Source: Luzula sylvatica
Lineage: Eukaryota > Streptophyta > Magnoliopsida > Poales > Juncaceae
Assembly: GCA_946800325.1 (NCBI GenBank)
Contig: OX326959.1
Span: 8,514,501-8,578,500, forward strand
DNA: 64,000 bases
Direction of reading: 5' to 3'
The number at the start of each line of letters is the position of its first letter. Position 1 is the stretch's first letter. The notes beneath the pieces are model-generated. The model was not told the DNA's origin, made no database searches, and saw nothing but the letters and a program-made list of their open reading frames with translations. Of the stretch, positions 50,481 through 61,166 are shown one piece after another. The position numbers and the translations under genes are program-made.

Positions 50481-50862
50481 GTTAGTTAGTTAGTTAGTTA
50501 ATTTGTTAGTTAGTTAGTTAGTTAGTTAGTGGGTTTGTACGAAGTTAGTTAGTTAATTAGTTAGTTACGTAGGTATGTAGTTAGTTAGTTAATAAGTATG
50601 TATGAAGGTAGTTAGTTAGTTAGTTAGTTAATTAGTCAGTTAGTAAGTCGCTAGTAGTTAGTTAGTTAATTAGTTAGTTATTTAATTAGTTAGTTAGTTA
50701 GCATGTAGTTACTTAGTTAGTTAGTCAATTAGTTGGTTAGTTAATTAGTTAGTTAGTTTGTTGGTCAGTTAGTGGGTATGTAGAAAGGTAGTTAGTTAGT
50801 TAGTGGGTACGTATGAAGGTTGCTAATTAGTTAGTTAATTAGTTAGTTAGTTAGTTAATTAA

Positions 50863-50894
<32 letters not shown>

Positions 50895-50903
50895 CTTCTA
50901 GTA

Positions 50904-50935
<32 letters not shown>

Positions 50936-51101
50936 GGTTTGTTCGTTAGTTAGTGGTTATGTAGGAAGGTAGTTGTTAGTTAGTTAGTTAGTTAGTTAAT
51001 TAGTTAGTTAGTTCTCTAGTAGTTAGTTGGTTAGTTAGTTAGTTAGTTAGTTAGTCAGTTAATTAGTTAGTTAATTAGTTAGTTAGCTAGTAGTTAGTTA
51101 T

Positions 51102-51197
<96 letters not shown>

Positions 51198-51701
51198 GGG
51201 TTTGTACGAAGGTAGTTAGTTAACTAGTTAGTTACGTAGGTATGTAGTTAGTTAGTTAACAAGTATGTATGAAGGTAGTTAGTTAGTTAGTTAGTTAATT
51301 AGTCAGTTAGTAAGTTCGCTAGTAGTTAGTTAGTTAGTTAATTAGTTAGTTATTTAGTTAGTTAGTTAGTTAGCGTGTAGTTACTTAGTTAGTTAGTCAA
51401 TTAGTTGGTTAGTTAATTAGTTAGTTAGTTTGTTGGTCAGTTAGTGGGTATGTAGAAAGGTAGTTAGTTAGTTAGTGGGTACGTATGAAGGTTGTTAATT
51501 AGTTAGTTAGTTAGTTAGTAAGCTTCTAGTAAGTTAGTTAGTTAGTTAGTTTGTTAGTGAGCTAGTTGGTTTGTTCGTTAGTTAGTGGGTATGTAGGAAG
51601 GTAGCTGTTAGTTAGTTAGTTAGTTAATTAGTTAGTTAGTTACCTAGTAGTTAGTTAGGTAGTTAGTTAGTTAATTAGTTAGTTAGTTAGTCAGTTAGTA
51701 T

Positions 51702-51732
<31 letters not shown>

Positions 51733-51785
51733 GGCTATCTAGTAGTTAGTTAGTTAATTAGTTAGTTAGTTAATTAGTTAGTTAA

Positions 51786-51818
<33 letters not shown>

Positions 51819-51994
51819 ATGTTGTTCGTTAGTTAGTTAGTTAATTAGTTAGTTAGTTAGTTGCTTAGTTAGTGGGTTTGTAGGAAGGTAGTTAGTTAAT
51901 TAGTTAGATAGGTAGTTAGGAAGTTAGTCAATAAGTATGAATGAAATTTGTAAGTTAGTTAGTTAGTTAATTAGTTAGATAGTATGTTAGCTAG

Positions 51995-52032
<38 letters not shown>

Positions 52033-52499
52033 TTTTGTTAGTTAATTAGTTAGGTAGTTAGTTTATTAATAAGTTTGTTAGTTAGTTTGCTAGTAGTTAG
52101 TTAGTTAGTTAGTGGGTATGTAGGAAGGTAGTTAGTTAGTTAGTTAGTTAGTTAGTTAATAGGTATGTAGGATGGTAGTTACTTAGTTAGATATTTAGTT
52201 AGTTATTTAGTTAGTTAACTAGTAGTTAGTTAGTTAGTTAGTTAGTTAGTCAGTTAATTAGTTAGTTCGTTAATTATTCAATTATTTAGTTATTTATTTA
52301 GTTAGCGTGTAGTCAGTTAGTTAGTTAGCCGATTAGTTGGTTAGTTAATTAGTTAGTTAGTTAGTTTGTTGGTTAGTTAGTGGGTAGGTAGGAAGTTAGT
52401 TTGTTAGTTAGTGGGTACGTATGAAGGTAGTTAATAAGTTAGTTAATTTGTTAGTTAGTTTGTTAATTAATTAGTTAGTTAGTTACTTAGCTTGTAGTA

Positions 52500-52535
<36 letters not shown>

Positions 52536-53351
52536 GGTTTGTTCGTTAGTTAGTGGGTATGTACGAAGGTAGATGTTAGTTAGTTAGTTAGTTAGTTAAT
52601 TAGTTAGTTACTTAGAAAGTAGATAGTTAGTTAGTTAGTTAGTTAATTAGTTAGTTAGTTAGTCAGTTGGTTAGTTAGTTAGTTAATATTCATGTAGGAA
52701 GGTAGTTATTTAGTTAGGTTGATAGTTAGTTATTTAGTTAGTTCGTTATCTAGTAGCTAGTTAGTTAGTTAGTTAGTTAGTTAGTTGGTTGATTAGTTAG
52801 TTAGTAGTTAGTTAGTTATTTAGTTAGTTACTTAGTCAGTAAGTTGTTAGTTAGTTAGTTAGTTAATTAGTTAGTTAGTGAGTCAGTTACTTAGTTAGTG
52901 GGTTTGTAGGAAGGTAGTTAGTTAATTAGTTAGTTAGGTAGTCCGTTAGGTAGTTAGTTAATAAGTTTGTATGCAAGTTGTATGTTAGTTAGTTAGTTAG
53001 TTTGTTAATTAGTTAGTTAGTAAGTTAGCTAATAATTAGTTAGTTAGTTAGTTCGTTAATTAGTTAGTTATTTAGTTAGTTAATTAGTAAGTTAGTAAGT
53101 AAGCTAGTAAGTTAGGTAGTAGTTAGTTAGTTAATTAGTTAGTTAGTTGTTTAGTTAGTTAGTTAGTTAGTTAGTTTGGTAGTTAATTAGTTAGTTAGTT
53201 AGTTAATTAGTTAGATAGTAAGTTAGCTTGTAGTTAGTTAGTTATTTAGTTAGTTAATTAGTTAGTTATTTAGTTAGTTAGTTAGTTAGTTTGTTTGAGT
53301 TAATTAGATAGTTAGTTAAGTTAATTAGTTAGTTAGTTAGTTAGTTAGTTA
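50137..53351 (+). repeat. Satellite higher-order repeat, copy 2 (about 3.22 kb)
   Basis: It has the same landmark series as copy 1 at an offset of 3.23-3.31 kb. Examples are GGTTTGTTCG at 47640 and 50936, and the GAAGTTAGTCAATAAG word near 48681 and 51920. The nested duplication is kept (50529 and 51196, also 667 bp apart). A third start word lies at 53352. Confidence 0.8.
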
Positions 53352-53689
53352 GCTAGTAGTTGGTCAGTAAGTTGGTTAGTTTGTTAGTTAATTAGTTAGT
53401 TAGTGGGTACGTACGAAGGTAGTTAGTTAGTTAATTACTTAGTTAGTTAGTTAGCTGGTATTTAGTTAGTTAGTTAGTTAGTGATGTGAGGCAAATGGAA
53501 CACGTTTTACGAGTCTTATTTAGTGATTTTAGCCCTTGTGAAGTTATATTCTATGCTTTTATGATACATATTTCAAACATCATGAATATTTCTACACTAA
53601 TGTGTTCTTTGCCCATTTTCAGGAGATAGAGGAATAATTTGGGAATTTGGTCAGCACCATTGCCTCCGGCACGCCGAAGACAGTCAAAA

Positions 53690-53714
53690 CGATATATCAC
53701 ATCAATATATTCGG
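53690..53714 (+). promoter_or_regulatory. U3 block, truncated LTR C (one base changed)
   Basis: CGATATAT, CACAT, CAA, TATAT, TCGG. The central CGA has decayed to CAA, a CpG-type transition. Confidence 0.5.
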
Positions 53715-53991
53715 TGAAAGATCGAGGCGGGAAAGGCAAAAACAAAAGAAGAAGATCACCAAACTGCTGCAACGCACAGGGGCAACAATGGGCCTGGCCG
53801 CAGAGGCAAAATTCACAGCCCACGCCTAGCCCCAGCTCTCTGCCCATGCACAAGCGCCAACAAGCTAATTTGTTGCCTTCTTTAGATTAATTTGTGGTCT
53901 CCTTTAGATTGATTTGTTGCCTTCTTAGTTGATTTGTTGCTCCCCTAAACCTTCCATAATTACCCTTTCCAATCAAGAGGAGTATCAAGCC

Positions 53992-53999
53992 TATAAATA
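53992..53999 (+). promoter_or_regulatory. TATA box, truncated LTR C
   Basis: TATAAATA followed by AGACCCTAAGGCC. Confidence 0.7.
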
Positions 54000-54194
54000 A
54001 GACCCTAAGGCCAAGGGCAAATCATCTCTCCCCTTTGGGGGCAAGCTCTCTACCATCTCTCTCCACAAACTCTTCCAAGAAACAAACAAGATTCAACCAA
54101 GAACCGTGAAATTCAAGACCAACTCTTTGGTAGAGGCGTTCTCGCCCTAGGGTTGTACGTGAAGAAATTGGAGTTAAGGCGTTCTTGCTCCATC

Positions 54195-54313
54195 TCGACA
54201 CAAGGAAAGGATCGGTCATTCGTGCGGAAGGCGTTCTTCGACGAATTGAAGAGGATCCGCGTGAGAAGAAACGGAGACTCGAGTTGGCGTTCTTCGACAC
54301 AAGGAAAGGATCG
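54195..54313. other. LTR C/satellite junction with a 20-bp duplicated word
   Basis: TCGACACAAGGAAAGGATCG is found at 54195-54214 in its normal place and again at 54294-54313 at the broken edge, followed at once by satellite TTAATTAG. The solo LTR C has different sequence after GGCGTTC at this point. The second copy is therefore filler. Confidence 0.75.
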
Positions 54314-54423
54314 TTAATTAGTTAGTTAGTTAGTTAGTTAGCTAGTTAGTTAGTTAGTTAGTTAGTGAGTGGGTATGTAAGGAGGTAGTTAGTTAGTTAG
54401 TTAATAGGTATGTAGGAAGATAA

Positions 54424-54458
<35 letters not shown>

Positions 54459-55121
54459 TTTAGTTAGTTAGTTAGTTAGTGGGTTTGTAGGTTGGTAGTT
54501 AGTTAATTAGTTAGTTAGGTCGGTAGGTAGTTAGTTAGTAAGTTAGTTAGTTAATTAGCTAGTAGTGAGTTTGTTAGTTAGTTAGTTCGTTAGTTCGTTA
54601 GTTATTTAGTTAGTTAGTTAGTTATTTAGTTAGCGTGTAGTTAGTTAGTTAGTCAGTTAATTAGTTAGTTAGTTAATTAATTAGTTAATTAGTTACTTAG
54701 TTACTTAGTTAGTTATTTAGTTAGTTAGTTAGTTAGCGCATAGTCAGTAAGTTAGGTAGTCAATTAGTTGGTTAGTTAATTAGTTAGTTAGTTAGTTTGT
54801 TGGTTAGTTAGTGGGTATGTAGGAAGGTAGTTTGTTAGTGAGTGGGTACGTATGAAGGTAGTTAGTTAGTTAGTTAATTAGTTAGTTAGTTAATTAATTA
54901 GTTAGTTAGTTAGTTAGCTTGTAGTAAGTTAGTTAGTTAGTATGTTAGTTAGTTGGTTTGTTCATAACTTAGTGGGTATGTAGGAAGGTAGTTATTTAGT
55001 TAGTTAGATAGTTAGTTAGTTTGTTCTCTAGTAGTTAGTTAGTTAGTTAGTTAGTTAGTTAATTAGTTAGTTAGTTAGTTAGTTAGTTAGCTAGTAGTTA
55101 GTTATTTAGTTAGTTAGTTAC

Positions 55122-55155
<34 letters not shown>

Positions 55156-55400
55156 GTTAGTTAGTTAGTTAATTAGTTAGTTACTTAGTTACTTAGTTAG
55201 TGGGTTTGTAGGAAGGTAGTTAATTAATTAGTTAGTTAGGTAGTTAGTTAGTTAGTTAGTTTATAAGTATGTATGAAAGTAGTTAGTTAGTTAGTTAGTT
55301 AGTTAATTAGTTAGTTAGTAAGTTAGCAAGTACTTAGTTAGTTAATTAGTTAGTTATTTAGTTAGTTAGTTATTTAGTCAGTTAGTTAGTTAGTCAGTTT

Positions 55401-55443
<43 letters not shown>

Positions 55444-55981
55444 GGTTTGTTAGTTAGTATGTTCGTTTGTTAGTTAGTTAGTTAAGTAGTTGTCAGTTAA
55501 TTAGTTACTAAATTAGTTAGTCAGTTAGTTAGCTAGTAGTTAGTTAGATAGTTAGTTAGAGAGTTAGGTAGTTAGTTAGTCAGTTAATATGTATGTAGAA
55601 GGTTGTTAGTTAGTTAGTTAGATAGTTAGTAAATTGGCTAGTTATCTAGTAGTAGTTAGTTTGTTAGTTAGTCAGTAAGTTGTTAGTTTGTCAGTAAGTT
55701 GTTAGTTAGTTAGTTATTTAATTAGTTAGTGACTTAGTTACTTAGTTAGTGGGTTTGTAGGAAGGTAGTTACTTAATTAGTTAGTTAATAAGTATGTATG
55801 AAAGTTGAAAGTTGGTTAGTTAGTTAGTTTGTTAATTAGTTAGTTAGTAAGTTAGCTAGTAGTTAGTTAGTTAGTTAGTTAGTCAGTTAGTTAGTTAGTT
55901 AGTTAATTAGTTAGTTATTTAGTTAGTTAGTAAGTTAACTAGTAAGTTAGCTAGTAGTGAGTTAGTTAATTAGTTATTTGT

Positions 55982-56012
<31 letters not shown>

Positions 56013-56482
56013 ATTAGTTAGTTAGTTAATTAATTAGTTAGTTAGTTAGTTAGTTAGGTAGTTGGTTAGTTAGTTATTTAGTGGGTATCTAGGAAGGTAG
56101 GTAGTAAGTTAGTTGGTCAGTCAGTTAGTTAATTAGTTAGTTAGTTAGTTAGTTTGTTGGTTAGTTAGTAGTCGGTTAGTAAGTTAGTTAGTTAGTTAAT
56201 TAGTTAGTTAGTAAGTTAACTAGTAAGTTAGCTAGTAGTGAGTTAGTTAATTAGTTAGTTGTTTAGTTAGTTATTTAGATAGTTAGTTTGTTAGTTAATT
56301 AGTTAGTTAGTTAGTTAATTAGTTAGTTAGTTAGTTAGTTAGTTAGTTGGTTAGTTAGTTATTTAGTGGGTATCCAGGAAGTTAGGTAGTTAGTTAGTTG
56401 GTCAGTTAGTTAGTTAATTAGTTAGTTAGTTAGTTTGTTTGTTTGTAAGCTACTAGTCGGTCAGTAAGTTAGTTAGTTAGTC

Positions 56483-56526
<44 letters not shown>

Positions 56527-56595
56527 CGTTACTTAGTGGGTATGTAGGAAGGTAGTTATTTAGTTAGTTAGATAGTTAGTTAGTTTGTTCTCTTG

Positions 56596-56633
<38 letters not shown>

Positions 56634-56916
56634 ATTAGTTAGTTAGTTAGCTAGTAGTTAGTTATTTAGTTAGTTAGTTAGTTACTTAGTTAGTTAGTTA
56701 GTTAGTTAGTAAGTTAGTTAGTTAGTTGTTAGTTAGTTAGTTAATTAGTTAGTTACTTAGTTACTTAATTAGTTAGTTTGGTAGTTAGTTAGTTAGTTAG
56801 TTAGTTTATAAGTATGTATGAAAGTAGTTAGTTAGTTAGTTAGTTAGTTGGTTAATTTGTTAGTTAGTTAATATGTATGTAACATGTTAGTCAAAGTTAG
56901 TTCGTTCGTTAGTTAA

Positions 56917-56950
<34 letters not shown>

Positions 56951-56968
56951 GGTTATATAGTAGTTAGT
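54314..56968 (+). repeat. TTAG satellite, between LTR C fragment and family B
   Basis: (TTAG)n with the usual punctuation. The GCTAGTAGTGAGTTAG and GGGTATCTAGGAAGG words recur near 55.95 and 56.23 kb, indicating a local duplication. No genes are present. Confidence 0.94.
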
Positions 56969-57040
56969 TGATGTGAGGCAAATAAGGCACAAATTTAATG
57001 CTTAATTTGGGGATTTTAGCCCTTGTGAAGAACAATTCTA
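56969..57040 (+). repeat. Family B LTR fragment (first 72 bp)
   Basis: It starts exactly at TGATGTGAGGC after satellite TTAGT and matches the central LTR up to ACAATTCTA. It is then joined to AGTAACTTACTAAC, which looks like inverted satellite, before the 3' internal sequence. Confidence 0.8.
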
Positions 57041-57142
57041 AGTAACTTACTAACCGTGAGTCATGACCAAGAGTCGATGCGAAAAAGTTTTCTACAATCT
57101 CGGATTAAAGCGCTTTCGATTGTCGAGTCCGTGCGATTGATT

Positions 57143-57244
57143 AAGTAATAAGTGGTGTGAGTCATGACCACTTGTTGGCTAAAGATTGCACGGATCCATG
57201 GGGTTTTACTAAGTAATGAGTGGTGTGAGTCATGACCACTTGTT
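57143..57244 (+). repeat. Two 34-bp repeats with an AAGTGGT/ACCACTT hairpin
   Basis: Copies are at 57143-57176 and 57211-57244, 68 bp apart. In copy 1 AAGTGGT (57150-57156) pairs with ACCACTT (57167-57173) around GTGAGTCATG. Copy 2 pairs six bases. A partial third GTGAGTCATGACC lies at 57056. Confidence 0.75.
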
Positions 57245-57814
57245 ATCCCAAAGGACACACATGGGGACCATCGAAAGCAATAACGAACAAAAGAAAAGAA
57301 ATAAAAAGAATAAAAGAAAAGAAATTAAAAGAATTAAAAGGAAAGAAAAAGAGTTCGAAAATCGAGCGAAAATTGGGAAAATTTAGTAGAAATCGAAGAT
57401 GAACCAAGTACTAACGCACCGAACGGTTTAAAAGTGACAAATTACATTTAAAGAAATGATTTTTTTTTTTTTTTTTGCAAAACGGAAAAATTGGTTTTCA
57501 CTAATGCTTTTTCATGATAATCCTTGTGAATAGTGGAGTGAAAAGAGTTGAATGATGGTGTTTAATCATCTTTTTCTGTTGAGATCATTTGCTCTATTAA
57601 ACTCTTCGAATTTGTGAAATTTATTGAAATAGATTCTAAATTTGATCAAACTATATTTCTCTCAAATATTAGTAATCATGATGAAATAAGAGTACCCGAA
57701 TTTGCTTTGTGAAACTAGTTTTTGAACCAACAATATAACTTCAACAAAATCTTATGCAATTCTCTCTTATGTTTGACTTTTATACTCTAATTGATCTAGG
57801 ACGATCAAGGATTT

Positions 57815-57829
57815 AAGTGTGGGGGTATT
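57815..57829 (+). other. Polypurine tract of family B
   Basis: AAGTGTGGGGGTATT directly before the LTR start TGATGTG. It primes plus-strand synthesis in LTR elements. Confidence 0.88.
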
Positions 57830-58040
57830 TGATGTGAGGCAAATAAGGCACAAATTTAATGCTTAATTTGGGGATTTTAGCCCTTGTGAAGAACAATTCT
57901 ATATACTTTATTAATCATATTTGAGGTAAGATGAATATTTCTTCACTAAGTGTATTTTATTGCTTAATCACAGGAATTAGAAGGAATTTCTGAGAATTTG
58001 GAGAGTGTAGTTGTCTCCAACACGTCAAGAGGAGTGAAAA

Positions 58041-58065
58041 CGATATATTACACCGATATATTCGG
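58041..58065 (+). promoter_or_regulatory. Conserved 25-bp U3 block, family B LTR
   Basis: CGATATAT, TACAC, CGA, TATAT, TCGG, about 175 bp upstream of the TATA box. Confidence 0.55.
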
Positions 58066-58240
58066 TACATGAATGAGACGGGAGGCAAACAATTATCATG
58101 ATAGAAACTTACACAAAAGTCTACACGAAAACCACTCAATCCTTAGCCCTTATCCTGCCCACCTACCTTTGGTGGGAATTACCTCCTTACCCCCAATCCT
58201 CTCCACCAACTCGTGGCCAATAAGAAGACTCCATGAGTGC

Positions 58241-58248
58241 TATAAATA
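58241..58248 (+). promoter_or_regulatory. TATA box, family B LTR
   Basis: TATAAATA followed by TGACCACAAGGGCC. Confidence 0.75.
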
Positions 58249-58288
58249 TGACCACAAGGGCCACGAGTTTGGGACGCTCTTTTACGCC

Positions 58289-58291
<3 letters not shown>

Positions 58292-58381
<90 letters not shown>
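58292..58381 (+). repeat. (TC)45 microsatellite just downstream of the TATA box
   Basis: A 90-bp uninterrupted TC run. The A1 LTR has a much shorter CT run at the matching place and A2 an interrupted one, so this is a B-specific expansion close to the expected transcript start. Confidence 0.9.
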
Positions 58382-58385
<4 letters not shown>

Positions 58386-58468
58386 TTAAGCAAGTCCAAG
58401 AACCTTCAAGAACACGCAAGAATTACAAATACGAACGATAAATTCTCTAAAATCGATCACCGAATAGA

Positions 58469-58763
58469 AGCTCACTTCATTCGGTGAATTGGTTTACACT
58501 TCAACGAAGATCGAGTTGCGAGGATTGAGGTGGAGCTTTCTTCATCCGAATCCGCGCAAGCAAGGAGTCAAGCTTACTCTATTCCACTCGGGAGCTTTCT
58601 TCCAATTGGGCTTCTTGCAATCTCGAGTTCACTCAACCGGTACGGAGCTTACTTCGATTGGAGGGTGGATTGGTACGAAAGGAACGTGTCGTGCGAAGTG
58701 TCTAGCTCACTAGCATCTCAAACAACAAGGAAGGCATCCAAGACGAGACTCGGAGCTCACTTC
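58469..58763 (+). repeat. Six-copy AGCTTWCTTC motif cluster, family B LTR
   Basis: AGCTTACTTC-like words, often followed by GATTGG or CATCCG, start at 58469, 58534, 58571, 58593, 58646 and 58754. The A2 LTR has the same series. Confidence 0.65.
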
Positions 58764-59014
58764 TTCTCTCTAGGTGTTTTCTTTCCTTTCTTGTAATTCT
58801 TGTAGTTTAAATTCGAATTGGATTTGTGTAAAGAATTCTCGGTTTAATGAATCTTTAGTTCTTGTTTACTTGAATCAAATCTTTGTTAGTGTTTTTACTT
58901 GATCTCTTACTTTTAATTCTGCCTTGAACTTAGTTAAATCTCCCTTCATTCAATCTCAAAACAAACCTTTAATTCAACTCTCAAATCAAATCTCAAATCA
59001 GAAATCCAGAACTA

Positions 59015-59354
59015 ATTCCGTTATAACGGAATTTGAACTGCGTTACAACGGACTTAACGGTTTGTACCTGATTTTCAGTCTGTTGATACTCCGTTGTAAC
59101 GCAACTTAACTCCGTTGTAACGGACCAGTGAGAAAATTCATTCGACATCACTCATACTAGTGCGTTGTAACGGACAAACTAGTCCGTTGTAATGGATCAA
59201 CCAATCCGTTATAACGCTACCTCTGTCCGTTGTAACGGGCTATCTCTTTCCGTTATAACGGAGTTTTCTCCGTTGTAACGGACGTTCATATCAATCTCTA
59301 TGTTAGACATAACCCTAATGTCCGTTGTAACGGAACTTAATTCCGTTGTAACGG
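59015..59354 (+). repeat. Twelve near-palindromes CCGTTRTAACGG in family B U5
   Basis: 12-mers start at 59018, 59040, 59091, 59112, 59162, 59184, 59206, 59227, 59250, 59270, 59322 and 59343. Intervals are 20-23 bp or 50-52 bp. The first lies in a perfect 18-bp palindrome ATTCCGTTATAACGGAAT. Some copies have one decayed half (GCGTT or AATGG). Families A and C lack the cluster. The half-site TAACGG matches plant MYB/mitosis-specific core words, but binding is only a hypothesis. Confidence 0.85.
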
Positions 59355-59538
59355 ACTATCTTCTGTGATTCATTCTTTGTTAATTCTCATCTAGTTTCGA
59401 TTAAAATTTGACGCACTCTCTCCTCGTGGAACGAATCTTTCATATTTTCCACTATACAACTATATTTTCCAACTTGTTGATTGAAGCGGGTTTTCGAATA
59501 CAACGATAATTTTACACGCCAAAAACCCGCTCATCAAA

Positions 59539-59556
59539 TGGCGCCGCTGCCGGGGA
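59539..59556 (+). other. Primer binding site, family B
   Basis: TGGCGCCGCTGCCGGGGA, two bases after the LTR end. It is the same tRNA-Asp-type site as in A1 and A2. Confidence 0.9.
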
Positions 59557-59666
59557 GCGGTGTTTAAGTCAATATTTTAGATCTAAAATTGAGATTTAAA
59601 TTCATAAATTTGTTTACTCACTTCTTTGTTTCTTTTGTGACAATCTAGGTGAAAGAAGAAAGCTTT

Positions 59667-61166
59667 ATGCACAACACAAGATCGCGAAAAGGCGAATTAC
59701 TTCCATTTGTCAAGGAAATCGAAAGAAGGAACAAGAGCTCTAAGAAGAGCAAGGAACCGACACAAGAAGATCAAGACGAACCTCAACTTCAAACTCAAAC
59801 TTTTTCTTCTCTCTCTACTCATTTAAATTTAAATATGGGTGATGAAACAAGAGCTCCAAGGCCAAAAACCTTGAGAGAATTAGTAGCACCTAGAAATGTG
59901 GAGGATAACTATAATTTTATTAGGCCCAATATACCGAATTTCAAAGCGGATCCGAGCATTATAGGCTCATTGCCTATTTTTGACGGGAAAGCCACGGAAA
60001 ACCTCATAAACACTTAAAGGATTTCAAGATTCAACTAAACATATATTCGAATTATGAAGCTTTTAGTGACATTCTTCTTCTTCTTCTACACGCTTAGAGG
60101 CCCTCTCGTATTCAACGAAGTGGCAAACCTCTTCAAGAAGAGGTACTATTCGGCCTCTCGATTGGCGGCTATAAGGCGAGAACTTTTGGCAAGGACGCAA
60201 AAACCGAACGAAGCATTCCATGAATATTACGATCGTTTCATGCGCTTGAAAGAAGAATGCCCAAGCCATAGTGTGGAACCGCAATACCTCTATGAACAAT
60301 TCATTAACGGTCTCGGGTACTCGGAGAGCCAATTCCTCAACGCATCCGCGGGTGGAAGTATCTCCAACAAGGATCTCGAAGAAATTAAGAAGTTGCTAGA
60401 GCTCATGGCAACCAATTCGCAATCGAGGAAGAACGTGGAATATCGAGTTAACGCATGTACCGACCTCAATGTCGACGTGCTTAACGACAAACTCGAGATC
60501 ATAATGAAAGCTTTGGGCAAGGAAGAAACCAAGAAATGTGGGGTTTGTAATGCTAGTGCCCACTACACGGACGAGTGCCCGAGTTTAGTCGAAGATGTAA
60601 ACGCCGCGTACAAGAAGTTCGAGCCCTCCAATTCGTACAATCCCAACCTTCGCAATCACCCGAACTTCTCATGGTCAAACACGAACAACGCTCAACCCGA
60701 TCCGTATCGCCAACCGTTTACAAAGCCGGCCACATACCAACACCCGAACGCTTCACAATCGATACCGAAACCGGTACAAGGACAAGAGTTCGATATGAAG
60801 GCGATGATGGAGGGTATAACCTCTATAATCAAGCAAGAAATCGGAGGGGTCAATAAAAACATGGAAACGATGAAGCAAGAATTGAAGCAAGAATTTAAGA
60901 GCGAAATTGCGAACACGAATCGCCATGTGGGGAACTTGGAGACTCAAATGAATCAAATGGCTACTCGACTCAATGTTCTCGAGACCCAAGGTACATCTCG
61001 ACTCCAATCTCAATCGTTGGCTCCTTCCGAACAAAGGCATGTGAACGCAATATCGCTCTGAAGCGGTAAAGAGGTGGGCGAAAGTTCGAAGAGCAAGGAG
61101 GTACAAGAAGAAAAGGAGCTCGAGGTACCGGTACCGAAGAAGAGTTCGACTCAAGCCGCGGCATTA
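59667..61166 (+). pseudogene. Athila-type gag, broken and 3'-truncated
   Basis: The likely start is ATG 59667 (MHNTRSRKGELL); an upstream in-frame GTG at 59649 is not a plausible plant start. PKTLRELVAP appears early in the product. The frame breaks near 60005-60100: TAA stops lie at 60015 and 60033, and the next base frame carries a plausible stretch, so at least one indel is present and part of the capsid region looks lost. From ATG 60054 there are 335 codons with Athila Gag hallmarks: LARTQKPNEAFHEYYDRF, then FINGL, and a CCHC knuckle at residues 162, 165, 170 and 175. NPNLRNHPNFSW and a C-terminal coiled coil follow. A TGA at 61059 interrupts a conserved L-x-SGK motif; the frame is open after it up to 61166, where an LTR begins. 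Protease and pol are absent. Confidence 0.85.

Larger units (their letters stand above)
46811..53481 (+). repeat. TTAG satellite, right block with higher-order structure
   Basis: (TTAG)n again on the + strand. It consists mostly of two adjacent copies of a 3.2-3.3 kb higher-order unit. No genes are present. Confidence 0.95.
53482..54313 (+). mobile_element. Truncated family C LTR
   Basis: It begins TGATGTGAGGC directly after satellite GTTAG. It matches the solo LTR at 34139 over most of its length but stops about 700 bp before the LTR end. A 12-bp insertion-type difference (GGGGCAACAATG, near 53778) and several substitutions separate the two. The right edge is joined to satellite through a short duplicated word. 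Confidence 0.85.
57041..57829 (+). mobile_element. Family B 3' internal region (non-coding)
   Basis: There is no ORF of note. It holds a repeated hairpin module, an A/G-rich tract (about 57290-57352), a T tract near 57460, and about 230 bp resembling the 3' end of the A1 internal region. It ends in the polypurine tract. Confidence 0.8.
57830..59536 (+). repeat. Family B LTR, complete (1707 bp)
   Basis: The ends are TGATGTGAGG and CTCATCA. In order it holds the GGGGATTTTAGCCC word, the U3 block, the TATA box, a long TC tract, an AGCTT motif cluster and a U5 part with twelve palindromic motifs. Short ORFs crossing the TC tract encode only Leu-Ser or Arg-Glu runs. Confidence 0.9.

Noticed and set aside
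58073..58441. ORFs across the TC tract of LTR B
   Set aside because: They encode poly Leu-Ser or Arg-Glu produced by the dinucleotide repeat.
58489..58713. 74-codon ORF kept in the B LTR and at 62159-62383 in the A2 LTR
   Set aside because: Equal length follows from ungapped DNA similarity. About a quarter of residues differ, with no sign of coding constraint, and it lies in the AGCTT motif cluster.
59018..59354. CRISPR-like spaced palindromes
   Set aside because: The repeats are only 12-14 bp, the spacers are 8-40 bp, and the setting is a plant LTR with no cas genes.
59649..59666. GTG as start of the family B gag
   Set aside because: Plant initiation at GTG is unlikely; ATG 59667 is in frame and begins a typical Athila Gag N-terminus.
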